Positions 1-8,263 of a DNA stretch of 18,785 nt are shown in pieces. The stretch's first letter is position 1; every line of letters starts with the position of its first letter. Made by a program: the position numbers and the translations under genes. Source of the DNA: Candidatus Omnitrophota bacterium (GTDB lineage Bacteria; Omnitrophota; Gorgyraeia; Gorgyraeales; Gorgyraeaceae); the NCBI GenBank assembly GCA_003485765.1, contig DNHS01000030.1, forward strand, positions 1-18,785. The letters run 5' to 3'. The notes below the pieces were generated by a model. That model had not been told where the DNA came from. It made no database searches and saw only the letters and a program-made list of their open reading frames with translations.

Positions 1-1146
1 TTCAATTTGCCTGGCATTCAAAAGCATTATACGCCTGCCAATAACAGCAAAATTGTGTTCAACTTCATAGTTATCAAAGGTTGTCTTTTGGGGAAGTATG
101 GTTTCCAGCAGTTCCCGCAGCTTTGGGATATTCCACTGTTTATTGCCCAAGTCATAAATAAGCTGCCCTACAGTCTCTTCAGGCTTTACCTTAAAGAATT
201 CATAGAAGGAGCGGCTGACCGTGACCACCCTGAGGTCTTTATCCAAAGAAATTAAGGGTTCACGTACAGTGTTGATGACGCTTTCGGAAAATTCACTGAC
301 TTCATCTGCGGATTTTTTAATAACCTCCAGGTCTTTTCTGGTCTTTTCCAGGCCGGCTTCTATCTCCTTACGCTCGGTAATATCCTCAATAGCCAGGAGG
401 ATGATTCGCTCTTTACCCAGCACTCTTTCAATTTGCCTGGCATTCAAAAGCATTATACGCCTGCCAATAACAGCAAAATTGTGTTCAACTTCATAGTTAT
501 CAAAGGTTGTCTTCTGAGGAAGGATGGTTTCTAGTAGTTCCCGCAGTTTGGGGATATTCCACTGTTTATTGCCCAAGTCATAAATAAGCTGCCCCACAGT
601 CTCTTCAGGCTTTACCTTAAAGAATTCATAGAAGGAGCGGCTGACGTAGACTACTCTTAAATCTTGGTCCAAAGCGATTAAGGGTTCGCGTACGGTGTTG
701 ATGATGCTCTCGGCATAGTTACGGGCAGCATCTTCGGATATTTTAGTTGCTTCCAATTCTTTTCTGGTCTTTTCCAGGCCGGCTTCTATCTCCTTACGCT
801 CGGTAATATCCTCGATAGCCAGGAGGATGATCCGCTCTTTACCCAGCACTCTTTGAATTTGCCGGGCATTCAAAAGCATTATACGCCTGCCAATAACAGC
901 AAAATCGTGTTCAACTTCATAGTTATCAAAGGTTGTCTTTTTAGGAAGGATGGTTTCCAACAATTCCCGCAGTTTGGGGATATTCCACTGTTTATTGCCC
1001 AAGTCATAAATAAGCTGCCCTACAGTCTCTTCAGGCTTTACCTTAAAAACATCATAGAAGGAGCGGCTGACCGTGACCACCCTTAATTCTTGATCCAGAG
1101 CGATTAAGGGTTCGCGTACGGTGTTTATGATGCTCTCGGCATAGTT
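1..1146 (-). repeat. Three in-frame 426-bp tandem repeats encoding PAS domains
   Basis: The same sequence block starts at 1, 427 and 853, an exact period of 426 bp (142 codons). The first 87 bases of the copy at 1 are identical to those at 427, including third codon positions. The copy at 853 differs by scattered substitutions. The similarity of the first-encoded copy ends near 1146, where the N-terminal coil begins. Near-identity at silent sites implies recent duplication or ongoing gene conversion. Short-read assembly could have collapsed or expanded this array. Confidence 0.93.
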
Positions 1147-1401
1147 GCGTTCCTCCTGAGCTAATAGCTCTGTTTGCTTACGCTGTTCAATTTCTTGGTG
1201 AAGCTGCTTAATAATCATTCTTTCTGCTGCGGTGCGAATTTCTACCTTATTCTGAAGTTTTTGGGGGAATTTTTTAGATTCTGATTTCTTACGCTCGAGA
1301 CAAGCTTTTAAATTGCCCAACTCTGATATCTGTTTCTGCCAAAACTTTATTCCCTCAAAAAACTTCTTTCCCTTAAGTAATTCTTCGTTTTTATTTTTCA
1401 T
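1..1401 (-). CDS. Multi-PAS sensory protein, probable histidine kinase (C-terminus beyond window)
   Basis: The frame is open from an ATG at 1401 to the left edge (467 codons, no stop), so the C-terminus is missing. GAGG seven bases before the ATG is a good ribosome site, and the gene starts nine bases after the stop of the upstream gene. Residues 1 to about 80 are Lys/Glu/Gln-rich and probably coiled coil. They are followed by three PAS domains of 142 residues each, carrying motifs such as TVREPLIALD, SRSFYDVFKVKPEET, LGNKQWNIPKLRELLE and DITERKE. This PAS type is common in multi-PAS kinases and CheB/CheR-PAS fusions, where a histidine kinase module usually follows. No membrane segment is visible, so sensing is probably cytoplasmic. 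The ligand is unknown. The kinase output is inferred from family architecture, not seen; a GGDEF or other output is possible. Confidence 0.8.
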   Translation of the reverse strand, partial: MKNKNEELLKGKKFFEGIKFWQKQISELGNLKACLERKKSESKKFPQKLQNKVEIRTAAERMIIKQLHQEIEQRKQTELLAQEERNYAESIINTVREPLIALDQELRVVTVSRSFYDVFKVKPEETVGQLIYDLGNKQWNIPKLRELLETILPKKTTFDNYEVEHDFAVIGRRIMLLNARQIQRVLGKERIILLAIEDITERKEIEAGLEKTRKELEATKISEDAARNYAESIINTVREPLIALDQDLRVVYVSRSFYEFFKVKPEETVGQLIYDLGNKQWNIPKLRELLETILPQKTTFDNYEVEHNFAVIGRRIMLLNARQIERVLGKERIILLAIEDITERKEIEAGLEKTRKDLEVIKKSADEVSEFSESVINTVREPLISLDKDLRVVTVSRSFYEFFKVKPEETVGQLIYDLGNKQWNIPKLRELLETILPQKTTFDNYEVEHNFAVIGRRIMLLNARQIE

Positions 1402-1410
1402 AGTTTCGCC

Positions 1411-3492
1411 TCATAAAGTTTCCCTAAATCTGTCTAAGCATATTTTCATAAATTGATCAGGGAAGACATCAAATATCCTTTCCGCATGGCCGCCATCTTT
1501 AATAATTGTCAGGGCCTTAGGGTCCTTTGTCTTATCAAACAAAATCTGACTATGGCTTAGCTTGACTAGCCAATCTTTTTCACCATGAAGGAAAAGAACC
1601 GGCGTAGGCGATATCTTATCAACTATATCGCAAGGCCGAATCTTTTGTAAAGACAGGCTACCAGACCTGATACCCTTCCCTCTCCCCTTGACCCCAAAAT
1701 TGAGCACAAGATCTTTCCACATATCTTTTTCCCAAAAATGGTAATTGATGCTTCCTAAATCTGCTGGAGCGCTGACAGCTATCACGCTATCTATATTCTG
1801 ATGACAACTCGCTTCAATCAATGCGATTGCCGCGCCAAGTGAAAAACCAATCACACCGATCTTCGCATAGTGATTTTCTTTAGCGTAGGCAGTGATTGCT
1901 CGCAAGTCTTTTTGTTCATGCGCTGTCCACGTAAACACGTCATTACTCTTGCCGTGCCCTCGAAAATCAAACACAATAACATCGTACTCTTTATTAAATG
2001 CATCGGCCATTTTTTTAAACAAAACCGTATCTTTATTGGTGTAAAAGCCGTGCGCGATAATAACAACCTTAGAAAACCCTCCTTTAACATGACTAAAGGC
2101 GATGCGTTTCCCATCCGTGGTCATCACGTAACGATCAGGTTCACTTTCTCTCGCAGGACAAGGCATCGCACCTTTAGAGAGGTCGCCAGTCGTATCGCAA
2201 ATCTTTATAGGTTCTGTTTCCTGAAATTTTCCCTCGAATACTGATGTGGCTGCGGATTTAATATAATTACTGCAAATATCCCATTCCGCTTTCATGCGCC
2301 ACAGAAATAGGAACTTAGAACTATTTCTCTTGCCCACGGAAATAGATTTTCTTGATCTAACGTTTTCATAAATTTCTAACATACGCTTGGCAGAAGCATT
2401 GATCGGGTATTTCTGTACCATCATTCTTGTGACCTGCTTTATGGTTTGCAGCTCTTCAGGAGTTCGAGATAAAGCCCAGATAAGGGCATCGACAAAACTT
2501 TGCTGATCCATCTCATTGAGCAATCGACCGTTATGATAATCTTCTATGACCTCCCGCACTCCAGGCGCATCCAATGCTACCACAGGAATGCCTGCTGCCA
2601 AGGCTTCAATAAGAACAATCCCTTGAGTTTCGCTTAATGAGGCAAATGCGAAAACATTCATGGCAAAATAAGCATCAACCAAATGTTGATAATGCAAGAC
2701 TCCAGTTAAGTGCAATCTTTTTTCAAGGCCAGCTTGCTTAAAGGTATCCTTGATCATTTTTTCTAATGGGCCAAGGCCCACGATCAAAGCATGAACCCTT
2801 GGGTCTTTTTTTAACACTTCGACCATACAATTTGTCAAGAATTCCAAATTCTTTTCTGGCGCCAGCCGCCCAGCATGGCCGACCACTAAGGCATCAAGAG
2901 GGATCTGATTCTGCTGGCGAAAAGCTTGTCCATTGCCTTTTGAAAAACGTTCCAAATCTACCCCTGTCGAAACAGCCTCCATGGGGGTCTTAACACCTCT
3001 TTTAAACAAGATTTCCTGGATGCTTTCACTGGGAACAATCACTTGGTCCACCGAATTGGCATATCCGGCAGCAAGCTTTACAATAAATCGTTTAACTCCC
3101 TCATTTTGGATCGGCCAATCATGCATATACTGCTCAAACATCGTGTGATAAGTAAATACAAGCGGTATAGCGTGCTGTCGGCTGAGGCGGAGCGCAAGGT
3201 CTCCCATGAAAAACGGACAATGGCTATGCACTATATCCGGACAGAATTCTTTCATTACTCGCGTTAAGAGTCCGGAAACTGGAAAGTTAACGGAGAAAAC
3301 AGTCCCGTTAAATTTTTGGATAGCCGGGATACGGATAACACCCGGTTCCTCTGTCGGCATTCCCTCAAAGGCCGGGGTAACGATCAAAACCTCATGCCCT
3401 AAAGTTTTAAATTCTTCGCTAAAAGAATAGACCGATTGTTCTAACCCTCCTACAATCGGAAAATAGGTATTCGTCATCATGAGAATTCTCAT
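1411..3492 (-). CDS. GT4 glycosyltransferase fused to alpha/beta hydrolase
   Basis: This 693-residue protein has two enzyme domains. Residues 1-380 are a GT-B family 4 glycosyltransferase: GGLEQ acceptor loop near 15-19, HSHCPFF near 89-95, YHTMFEQY near 115-122, GHAGRLAPEKN near 205-215, and the donor-binding E-x7-E pair at E288 and E296. The YHTMFEQY signature resembles diacylglycerol glucosyltransferases of the alMGS type, so a membrane lipid acceptor is plausible. After a linker (about 385-440) comes an alpha/beta hydrolase: oxyanion AHGF near 480, nucleophile elbow GFSLG with S551, D640 in HGEKD and H669 in GGHAE complete a triad. The ATG overlaps the upstream stop by one base (TAATG), indicating translational coupling. 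The individual domains are common. The fusion suggests coupled sugar transfer and ester hydrolysis, which is an inference. Confidence 0.88.
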   Translation of the reverse strand: MRILMMTNTYFPIVGGLEQSVYSFSEEFKTLGHEVLIVTPAFEGMPTEEPGVIRIPAIQKFNGTVFSVNFPVSGLLTRVMKEFCPDIVHSHCPFFMGDLALRLSRQHAIPLVFTYHTMFEQYMHDWPIQNEGVKRFIVKLAAGYANSVDQVIVPSESIQEILFKRGVKTPMEAVSTGVDLERFSKGNGQAFRQQNQIPLDALVVGHAGRLAPEKNLEFLTNCMVEVLKKDPRVHALIVGLGPLEKMIKDTFKQAGLEKRLHLTGVLHYQHLVDAYFAMNVFAFASLSETQGIVLIEALAAGIPVVALDAPGVREVIEDYHNGRLLNEMDQQSFVDALIWALSRTPEELQTIKQVTRMMVQKYPINASAKRMLEIYENVRSRKSISVGKRNSSKFLFLWRMKAEWDICSNYIKSAATSVFEGKFQETEPIKICDTTGDLSKGAMPCPARESEPDRYVMTTDGKRIAFSHVKGGFSKVVIIAHGFYTNKDTVLFKKMADAFNKEYDVIVFDFRGHGKSNDVFTWTAHEQKDLRAITAYAKENHYAKIGVIGFSLGAAIALIEASCHQNIDSVIAVSAPADLGSINYHFWEKDMWKDLVLNFGVKGRGKGIRSGSLSLQKIRPCDIVDKISPTPVLFLHGEKDWLVKLSHSQILFDKTKDPKALTIIKDGGHAERIFDVFPDQFMKICLDRFRETL

Positions 3493-4961
3493 TATTTATC
3501 CTTTAATTCTATGAGCGCTTTTCTAGCCGCCACGCATATCGCTTCGTAACAATTTTGCGAACCCATGGCTAAACCTTCCTTTTCCAAATCTTCAGGGAGA
3601 AGCGGCTTGCCGAATCTCACTCTAATCGAGTGGTATCTGGGGTACTTTGCCGTACTGGCCCATGCCTCATGAGTTCCTTCTATAGCCACAGGCACAAGCT
3701 TTGCCCCAGTCTCCTTGGCTAAGACACCAAACCCTTTTTTAAATTCTCCAATCTTGCCTGTACTGCTGCGTAATCCTTCCGGGAAGAAACACAAACCTTT
3801 ACCGCGTTGTAATACAAAATAAGAGCTGCGCAGCGCTTCCAGAAAATGCGCTGAAAAATCAAATGGAATAAACCTTCCCATCTTTACTAAATTTCTTAAT
3901 ACGCGGGATTTTTCAAACGGCCTGAAAAAATATGGCCCGAAAACGAAGTAAAAAAGTTGAAACACTGGTCTGCGCGGCAGACTTGCGCCAATTGCCGGCC
4001 CATCAAGAAAACTCGTGTGGTTGGCATATATAATATAAGCTCCTTCTCTAGGCACATTCTCTGCTCCTTCTTCCTTAATACTGAAAAATGATTTGAAAAT
4101 TAAACAATCTATGGCTGTTAAGATAAATCGAAACAGCCAGGCGAAGTAACCGGTACTCAATTCTAGCATTTCCAGACTTTCTTTTTTCGGCAGCACCTGT
4201 AAATGTTCTTTCCAATAGCCTGGTCCTAAAGATACTTTTTGATCCTCAATGGGAATGTTTTTGGCTCCTATCAACGCATCTGTTATTTCCAGAATAAGGT
4301 CCTTTACGCTAAAGGCTTCCGCGATTGCCTCATCTTTTATATCTACGTTAAAAGCTATTTCAAGGCGCGTAGCGAGCATTACCCTGCCTAATGAATCTAT
4401 GCCAAGATCCAGTTCTAAAGAATCCTCGAGTATTATCGGTCTTTTAATATCATATTGCTCCTCTATGCATTGCTCTTTTAGACATTTCAAAATTTTTACG
4501 CCTGTTTCAGATTCTATCAACAGAAGGTCATCTGCTGAAAGCTCTCCTGATACAGGGAGAGCGCCTTCTATCCCCTTAATCACCCTGGGTTCATATATTT
4601 TCTTGACCGCATATCTTTCTAACTTACCGAACAGATTATGCGGCAGATCCTCAAGCGCAATAGTAAAACCTTTAAGCCTTTTGTAAGTTGGGAGAGTTTG
4701 CGAAGCATTATCAAATCTCTCCTTAAGGACAAAGCGCAGATTCACTTCGCTGAATTCTCTGAACTTATCAAGATCGGGCTGGATGACAGCCCAAAGAACT
4801 TTCGATTTTCCTGCGCCTTTCATTCCAGAGACTGTAAAAACGCACATCTCTTTGACAGGGGCAACCTTTGTATAAAACGCCTCAATCTCTTCCGGGTAAA
4901 TTTTCCTCCCAAAATTTAATATGATAAAATCTTTAACTCTAGCTGTAAGGACTTCTATCAT
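3492..4961 (-). CDS. AMP-ligase C-terminal subdomain + acyl carrier protein + PlsC-type acyltransferase
   Basis: This 489-residue protein has three parts. Residues 1-125 match only the small C-terminal subdomain of acyl-adenylating enzymes: hinge-like ARVKDFIILNFGRKIYPEEIE and the late catalytic-lysine motif NLFGKLERYA (K113). The large N-terminal ATP/acyl-binding domain is absent. Residues 140-232 are an acyl carrier domain with phosphopantetheine site GIDSL (S190). Residues 290-489 are a 1-acylglycerol-phosphate acyltransferase-like domain with NHTSFLD (H315, D320) and FPEGLRSS (E395, G396). It probably transfers an acyl chain from its own carrier arm to a glycerolipid or glycolipid at the membrane. 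The ATG overlaps the stop of the upstream gene (ATGA, 4958-4961). Nothing upstream encodes the missing ligase domain, so the acyl chain must be loaded in trans or the subdomain is vestigial. Confidence 0.85.
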   Translation of the reverse strand: MIEVLTARVKDFIILNFGRKIYPEEIEAFYTKVAPVKEMCVFTVSGMKGAGKSKVLWAVIQPDLDKFREFSEVNLRFVLKERFDNASQTLPTYKRLKGFTIALEDLPHNLFGKLERYAVKKIYEPRVIKGIEGALPVSGELSADDLLLIESETGVKILKCLKEQCIEEQYDIKRPIILEDSLELDLGIDSLGRVMLATRLEIAFNVDIKDEAIAEAFSVKDLILEITDALIGAKNIPIEDQKVSLGPGYWKEHLQVLPKKESLEMLELSTGYFAWLFRFILTAIDCLIFKSFFSIKEEGAENVPREGAYIIYANHTSFLDGPAIGASLPRRPVFQLFYFVFGPYFFRPFEKSRVLRNLVKMGRFIPFDFSAHFLEALRSSYFVLQRGKGLCFFPEGLRSSTGKIGEFKKGFGVLAKETGAKLVPVAIEGTHEAWASTAKYPRYHSIRVRFGKPLLPEDLEKEGLAMGSQNCYEAICVAARKALIELKDK

Positions 4962-7630
4962 TTATCCGCCTCATATTTTAATTCAATAGAATTAGTTCCT
5001 GGTGAAACTCTCACTTTCATGAAACCAGGTAATTGAATATCAATCGGCGGCTCATTCACGAACCATTTTCCGCTCCATTCGATAAGAATATTTTGCGCTT
5101 GAGGCTTTATGGAAATCTTAATATCCCCAAAATTTGTCGGCGCAGGGCCAAAGGTGATTGCTTGTTTTTTATCAATCCAGACACGGGGGATTCCTGAGCA
5201 TAAAATTAATCCTTTATTTTCTTCTCTGACAAAACAATTTCTTATGATCATTACCCATTCCGCTGCGGCCCATACATGCTGTCCATCTCCCATGCATCCA
5301 CCGCCTGTACGCGGATGTATAGACTCAGGCCATTGTCCGGTCGGTGAAGCCAGTTTAGCCATCGCTGTCATCAAACTAAAATACCCGGGATCACCCGCAC
5401 GCAAAAGCACTTGAGCTAAATGCAACGTAAGATAGGGATTGATCCCTGAATGCGTCATGTCATGAAAAAATCCGCCGGAAAATAAACAATTTTTCATTAA
5501 AAAATCAGCCGTGTCTAAAATCCTTGGATCGTTCTGTTCGAAAACACGAAGCGGATAACTGGCAACCAAAGAGCCGATCGCTCCAGAATCCAAACGGCGA
5601 TAAGGAGAGGCTGGCATCGCAAGTCTTTTTAAACGTACGTCTACTTTTTTTAAACTTTGATTGATGCTCTCCAGCAATGCTTGTGCTTGGCTTTCAAAAT
5701 AAATAGCCTCATCATTATCTTTGTAAGCAGCGCACAAAAAAGCCGCTGCTTTTAATCCCGCAACAGCCCAAAAGTCATCCCAATAATAAAAATCATTCGG
5801 CCCCAAATGCTCGGCGCTAAATCCAGACGGCAATAAGCCTGCATGAGGAGATTGCAAATTACCAGGCAAGCGCTTTTTACAAATCCACTTACCCGCTTTT
5901 TTGATCGATTCTTTCCATTCTTTTGGCGGAACATTTCCAGTTATCTCACAATACTGACGCATAATCCACAAAGCCTCGCCGTTAGAATCCCATTCCCCTT
6001 CCTGAGAGAGAAAATAGCCTTGAGCTGTCTGACGGGAGCGAAAACAATCCAAAGCCCGCAGAACACGTTCCTTTAACCCGACACATGACAAGGCATATAA
6101 TATAAAAGCAGCGTCGCGAAACCAAAACCTTCGGTAAATAAACGGCCCGGGATAAACTTCCTTAGGAGAGTGCAAAATCATGGTGCGGATAGAGACTTCG
6201 TAAAGAAACTGAAAATGTTCATCGGGAATTTGCAATTGAACCGCCCCCTGAAGGCTTTTTTTCCAAGACATCTGAGCAGTCTCTTGATAATTCAGATAGG
6301 ATTCTTTTTCAATTTTGCTTTTCGTTAAAGGCATTGAAACGGTAACTTCTTGTGAAAATCCTGCTTCCAATGTATATAACGCTGCAGAGCTAGCCATACC
6401 GACTTTACATGAAATTTCTTTTTCATTTTCCTCCGATAACAAATGACTATAAACATCGCCTCGATAATAATCCGAAAATACACATTGATCCGGAGGCTTA
6501 TCAAAATATATAAAATTTTCTCGATTTACCTGCCAACCCAGCGAATCTTCAAGGAGAGCGATGCTATTTATAAAGCTCACGCCTTCTGGGTTATAAGGCC
6601 TGAGAGAAACAACTAACCACGCCTTTACGGAAGCAGATCCTGTGATTTTAATCTGGCAAAGAGATGCTGGAGAACCAATAACCTGCGCTTTTAATTGAAG
6701 TTTTAATGGGCCAAGGCTTGATTCTGTAATCACACAAAGATTATCATCCATACCCATCTTTTGTGATACATTTGGGCTGCGCGACGGAATTAACGGCTTT
6801 CCCTCTCTTGGAATAATCCAAACATCGATAGACCAGCTATCGTAGTGAGGAGTAACAAGGCCTCGAGGATCTACAAGAGGAAATTCAATGCCGTCTGGAA
6901 CTCCTAAAGCTGTCCAGTTTCTATGAGTAAGATTAATCTGCGTTAACGAAAAAGATCGTGGAATAAACGCCTCGTTTCGAGGGTTATATTGACATTCGAC
7001 CCAATAAGGCCAGATCCAATCAAGATTATGCTGGATAGCTAAACTATTGATCAAACCACGAGCGTGTAAGACAACACCTGAACGCACCAGCTCCATTGGA
7101 GCTACTACCTCTGAGGGTTGCGCAAAATTCTGCAGCTGAGAAATAATTTTAATAGGGTCCAAAAAACCTTGACTAGTCGCGGCATTTCTTACTAAAAATC
7201 TCCACGGAAGCCATTTCCACCACATAAAATAAACCACCTCTTGCAACGAGGCTCTAAAAACCCACCATTTAAAACAAACAAAAGTAAACAAACCTGTTAA
7301 CATCGAGGCGATGACTAAAGCTAAAAGAACAGATCCGGGCCAACGCTCGAGAATACTTTGATTTGTTAAAACATTAATTCCTAAAGCTAAAAAATTAACC
7401 AGCGTATACCGGCCAACCTCGGCATACGACGGCTCGTTGTATTTAAATGTCCAATATTTATTAAGCAAATACGCAATAATACCTGCGCACGTAAAAGAGA
7501 TTCCTTTCGCCAGGGGAAAAGATAAAAAGTGAATTAAAAAATAATAAATGCCGAAGTCTGTTGCGCCTGCAATGGTCCCAGCAATTAAAAATCTGGCAAT
7601 CTCTTTTCTTGCCTTAATATCGGTTTTCAA
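4958..7630 (-). CDS. GtrA-like membrane domain fused to (alpha/alpha)6 glycosidase-like domain
   Basis: The start is TTG at 7630, preceded by AAGGAG at good spacing; no ATG fits better. In the 890-residue product, residues 10-127 form a GtrA domain with four predicted membrane spans (GTIAGATDFGIYYF, LLNKYWTFKY, and a hydrophobic stretch near 100-125). GtrA proteins are thought to help move polyprenyl-phosphate-linked sugars. After a linker, residues about 160-890 look like a GH15/GH63-type glycoside hydrolase: a beta-rich N-terminal part and a helical barrel with RRFWFRDAAF (D506), GEWDSNGEALW (E546, E552), NDFYYWDDFWA and GGCMGDGQHVWAAAEW. Acidic residues in these motifs are candidate catalysts, but family and substrate are not certain. 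It is the first gene of a tightly packed operon, 27 bases after the DUF3185 stop. The fusion is unusual. Confidence 0.8.
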   Translation of the reverse strand: MKTDIKARKEIARFLIAGTIAGATDFGIYYFLIHFLSFPLAKGISFTCAGIIAYLLNKYWTFKYNEPSYAEVGRYTLVNFLALGINVLTNQSILERWPGSVLLALVIASMLTGLFTFVCFKWWVFRASLQEVVYFMWWKWLPWRFLVRNAATSQGFLDPIKIISQLQNFAQPSEVVAPMELVRSGVVLHARGLINSLAIQHNLDWIWPYWVECQYNPRNEAFIPRSFSLTQINLTHRNWTALGVPDGIEFPLVDPRGLVTPHYDSWSIDVWIIPREGKPLIPSRSPNVSQKMGMDDNLCVITESSLGPLKLQLKAQVIGSPASLCQIKITGSASVKAWLVVSLRPYNPEGVSFINSIALLEDSLGWQVNRENFIYFDKPPDQCVFSDYYRGDVYSHLLSEENEKEISCKVGMASSAALYTLEAGFSQEVTVSMPLTKSKIEKESYLNYQETAQMSWKKSLQGAVQLQIPDEHFQFLYEVSIRTMILHSPKEVYPGPFIYRRFWFRDAAFILYALSCVGLKERVLRALDCFRSRQTAQGYFLSQEGEWDSNGEALWIMRQYCEITGNVPPKEWKESIKKAGKWICKKRLPGNLQSPHAGLLPSGFSAEHLGPNDFYYWDDFWAVAGLKAAAFLCAAYKDNDEAIYFESQAQALLESINQSLKKVDVRLKRLAMPASPYRRLDSGAIGSLVASYPLRVFEQNDPRILDTADFLMKNCLFSGGFFHDMTHSGINPYLTLHLAQVLLRAGDPGYFSLMTAMAKLASPTGQWPESIHPRTGGGCMGDGQHVWAAAEWVMIIRNCFVREENKGLILCSGIPRVWIDKKQAITFGPAPTNFGDIKISIKPQAQNILIEWSGKWFVNEPPIDIQLPGFMKVRVSPGTNSIELKYEADK

Positions 7631-7657
7631 GAAATTTTCTCCTTATAGAACCCTCTT

Positions 7658-7852
7658 TTACTTTCGAGCTAACCCTAAAAAACCAACTATACCAGCAACA
7701 AATCCACCTATCAGAAGCCAGAGTGCCCTGTCTGTAGGCGCACCCGTAAAAAAGCGCGAGATATCAGAACTAGCAGAGTGATAGGCGTTAAACCCAAAAA
7801 CCAACAAGATAATTCCTATAACCAGAAGTGCAGCTGACATACTCTTATTCAC
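7658..7852 (-). CDS. DUF3185 small membrane protein
   Basis: The 64-residue protein has two hydrophobic helices (about 6-21 and 44-60) joined by a loop with the FTGAPTDRALWLL stretch typical of the DUF3185 family, whose role is unknown. The start is GTG at 7852, with AGGAGG four bases upstream. An ATG overlapping it is out of frame, and the internal ATG at residue 5 is too far from the ribosome site. It is the last of a run of small envelope genes and is followed after 27 bases by the GtrA fusion gene, so transcripts may continue. Confidence 0.8.
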   Translation of the reverse strand: MNKSMSAALLVIGIILLVFGFNAYHSASSDISRFFTGAPTDRALWLLIGGFVAGIVGFLGLARK

Positions 7853-7868
7853 ATATCCTCCTCGTAAG

Positions 7869-8036
7869 TTATTGCTTCTTGCCTATTAAAAAATAAAGCG
7901 CCATACCGACAACAGGTAAAATAAGTATCAGAATAATCCACAATGCCTTTTTACCTGTGTCCATGGAACTTTTTAGAGCATCAACAATGGCGATAATATC
8001 TAGAATCAGAACTAGTACCCCTAATATGCCTCCCAT
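7869..8036 (-). CDS. PLDc_N-type small membrane protein
   Basis: This 55-residue protein starts at ATG 8036 behind a strong AAGGAGG site, ten bases after the entericidin-like stop. It has two hydrophobic helices (about 2-18 and 30-49) with ILDIIAIVDALKS, KALWIILILILPVVG and a YFLIGKK end. This matches the short phospholipase D N-terminal-like (PLDc_N) membrane motif found alone in many small proteins. It has no phospholipase catalytic domain. Function is unknown; its position suggests envelope stress. Confidence 0.75.
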   Translation of the reverse strand: MGGILGVLVLILDIIAIVDALKSSMDTGKKALWIILILILPVVGMALYFLIGKKQ

Positions 8037-8045
8037 ACGCCCTCC

Positions 8046-8177
8046 TTATTTACCAATATTTTCAATATGTTGTCCCGCGCTCTTTATATCTGTTCCCGCG
8101 CCTCTCGTTGCGTTACAGCTTACTGTTGAAATAATTAAAAATAAAACTGCTAGCATTAATAAAGCAAGGTTTTTCAT
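8046..8177 (-). CDS. Entericidin-like small lipoprotein
   Basis: The 43-residue product starts at ATG 8177 with GGAG six bases upstream. A short signal peptide ends at Cys21 (STVSC) and is followed by NATRGAGTDIKSAGQHIE, very close to the conserved core of entericidin EcnA/EcnB lipoproteins (TxxGxGxDI..AG..IE). In enterobacteria these are stress-related bacteriolytic lipoproteins and their antidotes. The -3 lipobox residue is Thr rather than Leu, so lipidation is likely but not certain. No second copy (antidote/toxin partner) is seen nearby. Confidence 0.8.
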   Translation of the reverse strand: MKNLALLMLAVLFLIISTVSCNATRGAGTDIKSAGQHIENIGK

Positions 8178-8263
8178 ATCATTCTCCTTTTATAATATTG
8201 AGAACGGCCAGCTAGTAATCTCTTCCTAGTACCAGCCAGCCGTAATCAGTTAGACCCTGTTTA

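Noticed and set aside
7..1086. Plus-strand frames of about 80 residues that recur with the PAS repeats
   Set aside because: They are antisense shadows of the repeated PAS-coding DNA; the minus frame has clear PAS motifs and they have none.
1..1146. CRISPR-like array from regular repeats
   Set aside because: The unit is 426 bp, coding and without unique spacers; it is a tandem domain duplication.
4249..4919. Plus-strand frames opposite the ACP/acyltransferase gene
   Set aside because: No ribosome site or family motif; the opposite strand carries conserved carrier and ligase motifs.
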